A program made the position numbers and the translations under genes. The notes beneath the pieces are model-generated. The model was not told the DNA's origin, searched no databases, and saw only the letters and a list, made by a program, of their open reading frames with translations. This document shows positions 20,801-31,225 of a stretch of DNA of 64,000 nucleotides, in pieces. The first letter of the stretch is position 1. Each line of letters starts with the position of its first letter. This DNA comes from Ulva prolifera (Eukaryota > Chlorophyta > Ulvophyceae > Ulvales > Ulvaceae): the NCBI GenBank assembly GCA_023078555.1, contig CM041202.1:2600022-2664021 (forward strand), in the 5' to 3' direction.

Positions 20801-22502
20801 GTCCGCCCCGCCCCCTGCTCCCCCGGTGGGTGCGCGCGTCCCACCGCGTGACCACAGCGGCCGGCCAGCATGTGCCAGCCACCGTTGTACATCTCTCTTT
20901 GTTGCCATGGCCGTGAGCTTGTCTGAGCGGCGGGTGTATGGCTCGGCATTGCCCCACTGCCGCCGCCTTGCTCGTCGGCGTCGGCGCGCGAAGGTGGGTG
21001 CTCTGGGCCCGGGGGTGCTGGGGTGTGCTGTGCATGCTGCGCGTGCTGTGCAGGTGTACGACCCGCACCACGAGGTCGCGGCGCTGCTGATGAACGACAT
21101 CGCGCTGTGCCTCAACATCCAGGGCAACTTCGGGGACGCGCACGACATGCTCGTCGAGGCGCTGACACTCTTCCGGCGGCCGGGCGCGACGACGCTGACG
21201 CAGCAGGCGTGCGCGCTCGCGCACAACAACCTCGCGGTCTCGCTGGCAGCGCTCGGGCGGCCGCGCGACGCGCAGAGCCACATGCGCGCCGCGCTCAAGG
21301 GCATCCGCGCGATGAGCAGCCCCTTTGTGTCGCCGCAGCCGACGCTGTACCTGCAGGCCGCGCTCCTCATGCAGCTCAACGTGCGCGCCCCGTGACATTG
21401 CGGAGAGTGTGGCATCGGCCCCGTGAACGCCACAATGCATGCACACTGCCTGCCTGCGATGTGTCTGCCGCGGTTGTGGCGTTTTGCCTGTGCGGGCGCC
21501 GAGTCACTGTATATACTTGCACATGCGCCGCTTGCGCATACCGTTGCGGCGATGATGCGCTTCACGCCGCCTGTCAGCATGCGCCCCCAATCTGACTCCC
21601 CGCAATGCCCGCCCCAAAGCGCGTGGCGTCCCCTGACGGCCGTGCGCATGTGCAGGAGTTTGACGCCGCGAAGGAGCTGCTGCTGCAGACGGTGCTGCAG
21701 TACAGCACGGCGCGGACGCGGCGCGTGAGCGCAGCTGCCGCGGCGCTGGAGTCGCTCGCGGTGCTCTTCATCGCGCAGGGCGACGCCGCGAGCGCCTCGA
21801 ACTGCCTCGACCAGAGCCTCGCTGTCAGCTCGATCCTCGAGCAGGACCGCAGCATGCGGCAGCTCAACAGCGTCGAGGTCGCGAAGGTCTACTTCCTCAA
21901 GTCGCTGCTCTGCAAGCGCCTCGGGGAGGCCGAGACGGTGCGCTCGGCCCGCTCAAGTCGCTACTCCGTGCTGTGTGCTGCTGTGCTTTGTGGCGTGAGC
22001 CTGTGCTCCGCTGCCGGCTCCGCGGCAAGCTGATTGGAGGCATGTTGATGGATGGCTCCGTTGGACGGTTGCAGTACCATCACATGTTGCCATCGCAATG
22101 CTGCATTCATGGGACTGAGGGGGGACGGTTGGGGGTATTGGGCCGGATCGGGCGTTGTTCCGTGCTCAGCACCTTTGTCAGAGTCTGTGTTCGTAGCGGC
22201 CCTGCCACTGCTGAGTCGACCACCCCGCCGCCGTGCAGGCCGAGGAGTTTGATGCAAAGTTCCGCAAGATCCTCGCCGCGAATAAGTCGCACCCGTACCT
22301 GCTGTGGGCGGCGAGCGTTGATGAAGTCGTCGAGGCGTTTGACGCATGCATGGCACGGAAAGATGGGGCGAACACCGGCGCCGAGCCGCCGGCTCTGCTC
22401 GCGATGCTCGAACCGGCGGCAGCAGCCAGGGGGGCAACGGAGCACAAGGCGCGGCGTGTGCTGCGCTCGGATCCAGAGCTAGAGGCGATGCAGATTGTAT
22501 AG
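13573..22502 (+). CDS. NB-ARC / winged-helix / TPR STAND ATPase (NLR- or Apaf-1-like)
   Basis: A signal-transducing ATPase inferred to switch between ADP and ATP states and to oligomerise. Exons: 13573-13701, 14636-14726, 15059-15113, 15342-15603, 15975-16166, 16800-16967, 17378-17500, 17731-18240, 18815-19036, 20642-20800, 21054-21380, 21656-21937, 22239-22502. All joins keep frame and give about 927 residues without the N-terminus. Seen in order: Walker A GPQACGKS; YPDGIMWVHCG, the strand after the P-loop in NB-ARC; Walker B LLVLDDV; LLCTTFEG at the RNBS-B position; RLPLEL at the GLPL position; RKCMFQLALVP and LWGLAP, matching the winged-helix domain; RWHVANLAQD at the MHD position. From about residue 360 follow TPR-like helix pairs (DAHDMLVEALTLF, AHNNLAVSLAALGRPRDA, AVLFIAQGDAASASNCLDQSL). 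The TTR arginine is F and the MHD aspartate is V. The third exon and the start of exon 15975 are the weakest joins. Confidence 0.8.
14112..14144 (+). repeat. Poly-C tract, 33 C
   Basis: An uninterrupted run of C in the intron between the P-loop exon and the next NB-ARC exon. Confidence 0.9.
14815..14845 (+). repeat. Poly-C tract, 31 C
   Basis: A second uninterrupted C run in the following intron of the NB-ARC-TPR gene, in the same orientation. Confidence 0.9.
16310..16500. repeat. AT-rich insert with inverted GATAAGCGAT motifs in an intron
   Basis: This stretch is much more AT-rich than its GC-rich surroundings. It carries GATAAGCGATTATCG near its left end and GCTTATAAGCGATTTATCG near its right end, which share an inverted GCGAT/ATCGC core. 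It looks like a small inserted element such as a MITE. No target duplication is obvious. Confidence 0.4.
18673..18772 (+). repeat. 25-bp tandem repeat, four copies, in an intron
   Basis: The unit ATGCCGTGGTGCTCTG plus a variable CATGCATT-like tail starts at 18673, 18698, 18723 and 18748. Copies 1, 2 and 4 are nearly identical; copy 3 has a diverged tail. It lies in the intron before exon 18815-19036. Confidence 0.9.
19847..19972. repeat. Imperfect long inverted repeat in an intron
   Basis: TGTGCACAGCAGATCATC at 19847-19864 pairs imperfectly with GATGACCTGCTGTGCACA at 19953-19970, and the pairing extends inward through T-rich and A-rich arms. The short unrelated open frames on the two strands are near copies of each other because of this symmetry. 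It could be a hairpin-type MITE. Confidence 0.6.
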
Positions 22503-22595
22503 GACACAGCGCGCACGGCACACCCGAGCCCGTGTGTCTCATGGCTCCGCCACGGCTGCAGTTCGGCTGGTCGCGGCGGCGTGATGTGCATGCTG

Positions 22596-22628
<33 letters not shown>

Positions 22629-24391
22629 ACACACATACACAAGCGTGCTGTTGCGATTCGTGTGGCGCCGCAATCGAAGAGGCACACGGAGCAGGGTTCT
22701 TCTCTCCACTGGGGATCAAAAAGACAATCGACTCAAACCGGCAACCACCAGCAGCCCATTTTTGAGAAAAGGGGTGTCATTCAGCACAATTTTCAGGAGC
22801 GGAGCAGCGTATGCAGACCACCGCAGCCCAGGAATGAAAGCCTGGGTTGTGGCAAGAGCGCAGCATGCCCCCCATGCAATGATGCCACCATTGCGTCCTA
22901 CCCAGGTGCACCGCGCTCACGTGTTGTCCACCCAGGACTGGCTGTGACCGTTGATCATAGCCCAGGCTCATGTGCTAGAAATGGTGTCTTGTGTATGCGT
23001 TGATGCGCTGCTGTGGCCCAGCATACACCGGTGGTGGCACCCCCGTCGGCGGCACTTTCATATCGCGCAAGGTCCGAAGCGCCAGCCAAGGCGCAGATGT
23101 TGCATGCGACAAAGCCCCACATGGACAATTTGAAGCTCGGGATCGTCTGGGGGGGGGGGGGGGGGATATGCAGCTTCGCTTACAATCCAAGACCCCTGGC
23201 CAGCGGGCAAGCCCCATCAGCCACCGCACGGCTCTTCCACAGCAGGTCAACGGCGTGTCGGTTTCTCTGGCATCGGGCCCGGGCCACACCCCCAGACGCG
23301 TCACATGATGCGGCACTGGTACAGACATCGAAAACCGGCTTGTAGAAAAGAATGCGATCCCAGTGTGAGGGAGTGTCACCAGCCCACGCGGGACAATTGT
23401 ACTGCAACGAAGGTTAGAGAAGAGGAGAGCGCACACAAGGGTGCTGCTCACACGTGATGCCCCCGCCATCACAGAGGGTGAGTGCCGCAGGCCGCCCTGG
23501 TTGCTGCAGGAGCACGGGGATAACAGTGTGGCCTGGCTGCAGAGTTCATGGGCCGGCACAGACCGCGGCTCTTCAATCACCACGGTAGCATACAATAGCT
23601 GCACAGTCTTGCCTGTCGGGTGTCCCTAGTTCCAGGCACTGAATGGAGTGGTGTGTGGCTTGTGCTTCCTCTACTCTCTAAAGAATTTCTGCATGGATAC
23701 GAGCACAGTGCCCATGAAAGCATGGCAGGCTACGTTGTACAGGCTTCGTGCCAAGATATACATTCATGGGGAAAGTTTCTATGTGCCACAGTTATTTAGA
23801 CATCTCTTGTAAGCAGTTTCCTCGTTTCACTCGCCCGCGACAGCTGCTGCATTCCCGTATCTCATGGTCATGCTACCACTGTGTCTAGAATCATCAATAT
23901 CAGGCGATCTCGCCATGGCATTCTCTGTTACTATACATGTCAGGCCCACACGTACAATCTGTTGTTCTGCGTTCGAAACCAGAGAGGATCGAATATTACA
24001 CACTCACTAAACAAATGCAGTTTGTGCACTCTGAGAAACTGATGTGCAAGACTTCAATCCTTGACTGACCGCCTAGGAAATACATCATCCGGGCACCGCA
24101 GTGTGTAGACCGCACTTAAACACCACGGGCAGGAGCTGTATGGCCTATGGCGAAGCTGCTGTCGCCAATACCTGAGTCTATGTGGCGAAGGCGAACACTT
24201 CCTTGTGCAGCGACTCTGCCTCTCCAGCACACTGACACAGAACTGAACAACAAGTATCAACGCCACCTGGAACATGAAAGATATCAGATTGGCATAGACA
24301 TCGGATACCCGCATGGCCGCTTTGAAGTGCACCACTACGTGGCCCTGACATGTCTGGAACAAATCTATGAATGAACAACTGCCATGCATCC
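22503..24391. other. Intergenic between two convergent genes
   Basis: No protein recognised. It contains a 32-base C run (22597-22628) just after the NB-ARC-TPR stop codon and a G run of about 15 near 23150-23165. A 209-codon minus-strand frame at 23604-22975 lacks any motif and an obvious start; I do not call it a gene. Confidence 0.45.
22597..22628 (+). repeat. Poly-C tract, 32 C, in the 3' flank of the NB-ARC-TPR gene
   Basis: An uninterrupted C run about 95 bases after the stop codon, in the same orientation as the two intronic C tracts of the same gene. Confidence 0.9.
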
Positions 24392-26595
24392 TCACAGGTC
24401 GGGCTCGTCGGGATCTGCTGTGCCGAGAACGACCTCTGGATGCTGCAGTGCCGCCGCTTCCGCTTCCGACGAAATCCGCATTGAAGCGATCTGTTCATGC
24501 ACAGGAACATGATTCCCGGGCTCGATGCCGTTCGGTCGCGGGGCAGGAGGGACAGGTGCGTCCGCGGCACCGACAACTGCTGGCGCTCCCATCGGCGGCG
24601 GCATTCCGACCCGGGCAGCGGGCGGAGCCATGCTGGTGAGCGTGCTCCCGACCGCGCTCCCGACCACGCTCCCAACCATGCTGAGAGCCGGTGCAGCGGG
24701 GGTAGCTGCAGCAGGGGCAGCAGGCGGGGCAGCGGCGCCGCCGGAGCTCCCGCCCCCGCCACCCCCGGTGGACGTCTGCGATAAACGCTCGTGCGTGTGT
24801 GCAGCCGTTGCGGCTGCGACGGCGGCGCCCATGCCCTCCTGACTCGCAGACGCCGACAGCCGGCGAGCGGCAAGCAGGGGGTCCATCACACGCCCGCCAA
24901 CCGGCGCCGCACCATCGCCGCCAGTCCCCAGCGACATCCGCGCCATGCCCGCCTCGTCCTCCACGCCCCCAAGCGTCAGCGCCGGCGCGGCCAGCACCGC
25001 TGGGTCCTGCGCCGCGGCGAGCAGGTTGTGAAGGCGCTCCATCATCTCCGGCGACGTGAAGGCGCGGCCGGCTTGTTTGCGGAGGACAGCAGCGTGGCGC
25101 GCGGCCGCCGCGGCACGAGCCCGCGCCGCCGCCGCGTCCTTCGCCTTGTCCTCCGCCTCTGCGGCCACGGCCTCGGCGAGCACGATGGCTTCGCTGATCG
25201 TGCGCTCGAGGCACAGGCTGCGCAGGTTGTCGTCTGGGATGAAGTGGCGGACGCTGTACTGCTGACGGCACAGCGGGCACTTGCTCGTGGCCTCCGCGTG
25301 CTGCTGCGCGTGCTTCTCATACTCAAGCAGGCAGAGCGGGTGAAAAGCGTGGCCGCAGCTGACGTACGCGACTCCGCGCGTCATCGCGTGCTCGCGGTAC
25401 CTGCACCACCAGCACCTCATGAACAACCATGTGCATATTGTATGTCCGTGCCTGGTGTGTGAATGTATCCTGTTCATCATCAGCAGCAGCATTTCAGTGT
25501 GCCGCTCAACCGGCGGCGTGAGATCCCAGACTCCGATCCACTGACAGCTAGTGACCACACGGTATTCACACGCTGCACAATCTCCTCACGGCTCGCAGTC
25601 GGACTCGACTCTCCACAACAGCGCTGCAGGCGAGCACTCGCTCTTACAGAAATACAGCAAAGAAGATTCTGGAAGCTGGATGCCACGCAGTGCAGCGCAC
25701 CGACACGTCTTGTAGAGGAATTGCAGCTGGCTCTCCAGGCATGCGCGCTGCGGCTGGGCCATGATGTCGTCCGCGATCGTGTCAGGGTGGCGGCCGTCGT
25801 CCAGCCGCACGACCTGCGCCTCCGGCGCGTCGCCGTCGCTGCCGTCCTCCAGCACCGCCGGCGTCGCCGGATCACAGGCGTCCACGAGCTGCTGCTGCAG
25901 GGCTGCTGCTGCCGCGGCGGCGGCGGCCGCAGACACCGGGGTGCCGGCGGCGCTGCCGCCCCCCCCACTGGCCACTGGCCAGTTGTCGCCGGTGACTTTC
26001 CCGCTGCTGGCCTTGATGCTGCCGGCTCCATCTATTGGTGCGACACACCCACCTTCATCTGCATGCCAGCCATCTGCCGTCACGGCGTGACCATGGCAGC
26101 CGTGAACGCCGTCACGGCACAGCTGCCTGGCAGCTCATAGGCGGCAACGCCTCGAAACCGAAGGTCGTTAGTGAAGCACTCGCAAAATGCGCCACTGATG
26201 CACACCACGCTCCAGGCAACCCCCGCAGCGTGCAGGCAGACGCCACTGCAGAGACGAGCTCCAACGCCACAACAGCCGGGTGCGCACAGAAACTTGCGCC
26301 ACTGCGGCAGATGCCGCCGCAGCAGCCGCAGCGGCACAGGCAGCCTCAGAGCGACAGTGTACGGTGTGCAGGCGTGCAGACAGAGGCGGGGAGCCGTACC
26401 ACCAGAGTGCTCAGACTCAGAGGTGCCACACGAGACGACGTCGTCGGCGGTGTCGCCCCCGGCGGCGACGGTGTCGTGCAGCCGGAAGTTGTGCAGGATC
26501 TCGCTGAAGCAGATCGCGCACTCATCTACAAAGCGCTTGCGGTGGCAGTCTAAGATGACCTTGGCCCACTCGGGGGTGAGGCCCGGGTTGGACAT
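24392..26595 (-). CDS. RING-type zinc finger protein, probable E3 ubiquitin ligase
   Basis: Probable ubiquitin ligase. Three exons: 26595-26403, 26073-25701, 25400-24392; phases 1 and 2 agree and give about 523 residues. Exon 1 starts MSNPGLTPEWAKVILDCHRK and carries the first ligand pair (DECAICFSEI). Exon 3 carries the rest: VSCGHAFHPLC (C-x-H-x2-H-x2-C) and CPLCRQQY, giving C3-H2-C3 (RING-H2) spacing. Between the second and third ligands lie about 170 residues, mostly exon 2, with poly-Ala, Asp-rich and QLVDACDPA stretches; in known RINGs this loop is usually below about 40. After the RING come a charged Ala-rich helix (EAVAAEAEDKAKDAAAARA) and a Pro/Gly/Ala-rich, probably disordered tail to a TGA. 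Donor GTGCGC or GTGTCG can both end exon 2. An isoform skipping exon 2 with another donor would restore a normal loop. Confidence 0.75.
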
Positions 26596-26856
26596 CGGGG
26601 ATGGCAGCCTGCACGAGGCAGCGGATGACTCTGCTACCACAACCTGTCATCCAATGCGCCATGACGCAGTCACTTCGGGCTGTTGCCTGTGATGCTAAGA
26701 GATGCGCTGATCTAGGGCCTGTAGATTGTATTGCCAGAGTTGCGCCGCGATAAATAATAATAACCGCGCCCACTGAATGGGAGCGGCTGAGGTGTGCAGC
26801 TAAATCGCCACGGGCCATCAGCGTGCACTTTCGTATCATGCCGGGAGCGGATTGCA

Positions 26857-29003
26857 TCACCCATGTGGAGCCGTTATGCAAAAAGGAACACACCCGTTGA
26901 TGAAGCTTCCTTTGCTGTACATAGTCACGGGCACCTCCAGGGTGAGCACCGGGACCTGCGTCGATGTCATCTGGATGCGCACCGTATAGCGCGTGCTGAT
27001 GATGGGGCTATTGATTGTGGTGCACAGTGTTGGCATGGTGATGAAGTATCGCTTCTTGAATTCTGACGGGCTGGCGCTGCTGAGCTCACGGATCGACGAT
27101 GCAATGACAGCCTTCTGTTTCACACGCCGTGGTTGGCCATTATATGGAAGTGACAATTCAAGTCGTTGCTCCACTGTGAATCGCAAGGACTTGACTTGCT
27201 GCACACCACGTGGGGTCAGTTTCTTGCAACTCGAGGCTTTGTTGAACACTGTCTGTGCCGTACGGAAGGCATCAGTCAAATGGAACCTTCAGTATCACTC
27301 TGAAAGACCCACAGTTGCACCTGGGAACACCAGCTTGACAAAGGACGTGGCAAGCATGATTGTCAGCGGACCACAAACTGAAAATTGGCTTGTGAAGCTC
27401 ATATAATGCTGACACAACAAGAATCTATTCAGCACAGAAAGTACCATTCTCTGTGGAACCTCTATCATGGATGAATTGACATATTCAGGAACGAATTGAT
27501 CCGACCCCCTATAATGTCATTCCAGTTTTTAACATTTATCACTCATGGGATGCGATCGACGAAAGAAACATACAAGAGTTCAGACAGGCGCCTTTGGTCA
27601 AAGTTGACACAGGGACGGAGTGCGGCCATGGTGTATGATGACAGCAGATCCTCAGTACATAACATAAAAAGGATGGAGGTAGCGATGCACATGAGCGGGT
27701 GAAAAAGATGCAGGATACTCGACTACATACAGATGAGAAAAGGCAGAGTGCAGAAAACGACACAAGCAGTGAGGCAGTCCCACATCGCGTCCACACGTGA
27801 TTGACTACTGTGAATGAATATGCTCTGGCAGAGCATCATATCTGGAGCCAGAAGATGTGTATCAGAACTGCACACCAGACGGTGTGCCCATGCACTCTGT
27901 CACAATGCAAGAGTACACAACACACCGTGCACGCCCACACACACAGAGCATGCCCAGGCAGTGATCTTTCTTGTCGATCGGAGTGCATTCAGGTTGTTGC
28001 CATGATCAGACAACCCTTGTAATTGCTGGACTGATAACAGTGTCGCTGTCAGGAACGGACCTGCATACTCCTAGCATGAAGCCTCAATGACAGCGTACTA
28101 CCAGAAGTCAAGTTGTCTACTTCGTCCATGTCCACTGTGGCGGCTAGGTAGGAATTGTTGTTGTTCTGATGCCTGCACATCCGTGCTGAATATTACTTGC
28201 AACAGCAACAAGCATTGCGACGCTCTCATGGAAACAACAAGACAAATAGAAAATGACTGGTGTGGTCTTAAACGTGTGCAACACAACCGTTGCGGTGGGA
28301 TCCGTGCATCCGGAGCGTGAGCTATCATGGCAACAGGAGGGCATACTGGAAACTGTGCCACACCCGGTGACAATGACTGCAGCATACATGAGCTAAAACT
28401 TTCGATGATCGTTCAGGAAGATGTACGGCTTTGCGCCACCTGACGCTCCCGCTATGTTCACGATTCGGACAAGAACAAACCGGACGCAGCCACGGCAATC
28501 ACTGAGGTCAGATCCCCGCACCAGTTAGATCGAGTGACGAAAGTTGCTAGCCTAGTCTTCTTGTTCATACGGCCGCTTTCTTCTGGAGCATTCTGTGTGA
28601 CGGTAACAGGCTCCACAGCCAGGACTTCGCCGTTCTCCGAATGCAGACACAGCCCATACGATACTGTCACGAATGCAGTGTTGTAGGCACTGGAGAAACT
28701 GGGCAGCATAGAGTCTGGTAGCGTCGTGCGAAAGTGCACCAGCCTATTCTCATCTGCTTTCCCGTCAGCCTTGCCGAAGGGGATTTTCAGATCGAAAAAA
28801 ATTGTTCCGTGCTCCATGGCGGAAGCATGTCCAATCCAGTGGGTTGCGTTGAAGTGCCTCGGGTTGGCTCGTGTCCGGTCGTACACTAGGGCTGCGCCAA
28901 GCATTCGCAGCTGCAAGGACTGCCCCTCGGGCATGTGTCTGATGACACCAACGATATTTTGCCCAGGGGCATAGCAGTCGTGGAAAGGGAGTATCGCGAC
29001 CAT
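26857..29003 (-). CDS. Arrestin-fold protein (Rgp1 or arrestin-domain-like)
   Basis: Three exons: 29003-28571, 28345-28197, 27252-26857. Phases 1 and 0 agree; the product is about 325 residues. The start is the ATG giving MVAILPFHDCYAPGQNIVGV. A Y-x-P-G-Q/E-x-(I/V)-x-G pattern near the N-terminus, a later LVHFRTTLPDSMLPSF and a tyrosine-containing strand (FVTVSYGLCL) are typical of the arrestin N-domain. The second half has alternating strands (SLRFTVEQRLELSL, STRYTVRIQM, LTLEVPVTMY) fitting an arrestin C-domain. Such proteins act as trafficking adaptors; Rgp1 is a Rab-GEF subunit and the ARRDC/ART proteins recruit ubiquitin ligases. The subfamily is not resolved, and no PPxY motif is visible. 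The small middle exon is the weakest part. It sits tail-to-head with the RING gene, 262 bases apart. Confidence 0.58.
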
Positions 29004-29030
29004 GTCGGTCTTCGTGGCCCGCGAGCACAA

Positions 29031-30201
29031 CCGGTGGTATATTGATGAGAGTGAATTTTCTTACGCTATAAATGGCTGAAGCGGGTACATTTATGTGTCT
29101 TGTTTTCGTGCCGGCGCCTGAACCCGTCGTGGTTACTCAGTGAGATGGTGCAGCTTAAAGTGATGTGTCCACGCGTGCTGTCAAGACGCTTGAAAGCTCG
29201 CACACCATTACACCAGGAAGGCGCCACACGCTGAAAGAGTCAAGCGCAGGCGGGTTGCGACCGTTGAATTTTATGAAGGAAAGTCAGCAGGCAGATAACG
29301 GTGGGCAAGGTTCTGAGGCGTATGGTCTTCGATCCGAGACCTGTCGGGCTTCGCCAACTTGCAAAGCGCAATTGCGGGAAGCCGCGCGCTGCCACGAGCG
29401 TTCAGCTGCATCAGCTTCTGTCAATGCGCTTGTACCCCGCCGCTGCACTTTGAATATGCTCCCTGTCTTTGCTCCAGGATTTGCATACGTAAGCCAAGGC
29501 CAACGTCATTCATAATGCGAGATGCCGCGAAACACACTCTCACACAGCTGCAGCAGGCAGCCAGATGACTGCCAGCTGGCCCAATGCACCCTGCATGTCG
29601 CGAGGTGTGCAGCTGCGGCGAAGGGCAAAGCCACTGCAGGCAGACTGTGTGCCTCAAACAGCTAGCTGCCATGCTAACATTCGGTGGCTGCGGAGTTCGT
29701 GATTGCTAGGTTGCGGCTGTATGTATCGTGATATTCAATGCATCTCCAGGTGCGTTGCTGGCCAGTGTGAAAGCCACGGATCCTCCAAAGAAACTTTCTT
29801 CCATGCTGCCCGTTGCCGATTCTGCAGCATGTGCAGCGGTATGGCAGGCTGGGAGACGGGCCAACGGACCATTGTTGTGATACATCGGATTTACGGCCGT
29901 ACGGGCCCGGGCACAGACATCCGAATTCACGGCCATGCGTGCGTTTGCTACACACGGCCGTGCGGTCGCGTTTGCGGCCACACAACCACACACACGCCCT
30001 GTGGCTGTGTCCGGCGAGGGTGCTGCCGTTGCGTGGGTGTTTTGGTGTGAGCTTCGTGTGGCTTGCCGCGTGGTGTGCGGTTCCCCTGGTTCTTGCTTGC
30101 GGTGCTACCTGCCTCGCTTGCTTTGTCCTTGTGACACACACGGCCGTGCACAGCTCCTGCCTTTCAGTCTGATCCACAATCACTCTCCTCGCGTCAGCAC
30201 C
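29031..30201. other. Intergenic; GC-rich repeats of CACGGCCGTG type
   Basis: The 5' flank of the arrestin-fold gene, followed by sequence with several ACGGCCGT or CACGGCC motifs between 29890 and 30150. No gene recognised. Confidence 0.4.
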
Positions 30202-30363
30202 ATGCATCATGACGTGCGCCGAATTGAACTCCAAACACTGTTACAGCACGACGTGAGAACAGCGGCAAAATCACTGCACGAAAAGACCATGGCCTTGTTG
30301 AATTATGGAGACGCCATCGGTATCAGGGACTCGGCACGCACTGAAGCATATGATGATCCTCAG
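30202..30363 (+). CDS. Candidate single exon, unknown product
   Basis: An ATG-started frame of 54 codons (start MHHDVRRIELQTLLQHDV) ends at CAG before GTGTGACAC, a donor of the local type, in phase 0. The peptide is charged and helical, with plausible coding composition. I cannot find a convincing second exon; a frame with YANDSYANDEYG follows only 27 bases downstream, too close for a normal intron. This may be the first exon of a gene extending into 30.4-33 kb, or a chance frame. Confidence 0.3.
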
Positions 30364-30645
30364 GTGTGACACTTGGTATCATTCAAACAAGCGGACGGCT
30401 ATGCCAACGATAGCTATGCCAATGATGAGTATGGACGCGGCGTCGACGCGACGGTGGTGCAATTCTGACCATTCGTCGCACACGTGAGCTCCAAGGCAGG
30501 TGGCCGCGAAGACCACTGGACGTAGTTACAAGCACCGTAGATGCACACATCAGGCGAGAGTCTTCCAGAATGTCAATCTGGTAGTCCGACATGGAGCCTG
30601 GCTCATGTTCAGCTGCAGGAGATAGCGACGTCAATGTGCACATGA

Positions 30646-30695
30646 AGCATGATGATGATGATGATGATAATGATGATGCTGATGTTGATGTTGGA
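30646..30695 (+). repeat. Imperfect (GAT)n microsatellite
   Basis: A run of ATG/GAT triplets with a few TAA, CTG and TTG interruptions. Confidence 0.8.
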
Positions 30696-30929
30696 TAAGA
30701 GCCCACGTCGTGTATGTTTGGCGGCAGATGTGAACAGCAAGATTGTGAACGTTCCTTCAAGGGGCGGGCCGCTATCTCCTGTGCATGCGATATGGGGGGA
30801 ATCTGGGTCCCAGAAGAGAGAACGGGCCTAGCATGCGGATGAGGAACTCTCCATCACTCTTCTGTCACTGTGTATAGCATATTAGGGAAGGGGCTGGCTA
30901 TATACGTTAGCGTTTCGGACACATTGTAA

Positions 30930-31225
30930 TGAAGCAGCGGGGTCTGCAGTGCAGACTCTGCACTCGGGCCATCCACGCGTCCACCGGGAACGCGAGCCAC
31001 TCACACATCGCCCAGGGCCCTGGGCAGTGTCTATAGACTCACAATAACATACTGAATGCACACAGGCGGTCGTCTCACGTCGCTGGGCGAAAGCAGCCTT
31101 CTCGTCGAAAAGCGTATGCATGCCTGGGCAGAATGACCCATTTCGCCCAGGGAGCGCCTGCAGCGCCCAGCGCGTGCCCAGTGCACGCCCAGTGAGCCTA
31201 TGACACCCTTATAATGTTTATATTC
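30930..31225 (+). repeat. Left arm of a long inverted-repeat pair
   Basis: About 290 bases that match the reverse complement of 32540-32830 with moderate divergence. Shared blocks include the GCCCAGGGCCCTGGGC palindrome (31010-31025), the ACTCACAATAACATACTGAA block, and a run of GCCCAG-type motifs. The spacing of the blocks is conserved. It looks like a terminal inverted repeat or half of a foldback element. Confidence 0.8.

Noticed and set aside
20615-21649. 344-codon open frame on the minus strand
   Set aside because: It is antisense to three well-supported exons of the NB-ARC-TPR gene; GC-rich third positions keep the opposite frame open.
22975-23604. 209-codon minus frame
   Set aside because: No motif, no clear promoter or splice support; includes a poly-Pro run that comes only from the G homopolymer.
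24495-25462. Several long frames (both strands) across the RING exon
   Set aside because: Only the frame with CGHAFHPLC and CPLC motifs is supported; the others are shadows in GC-rich DNA.
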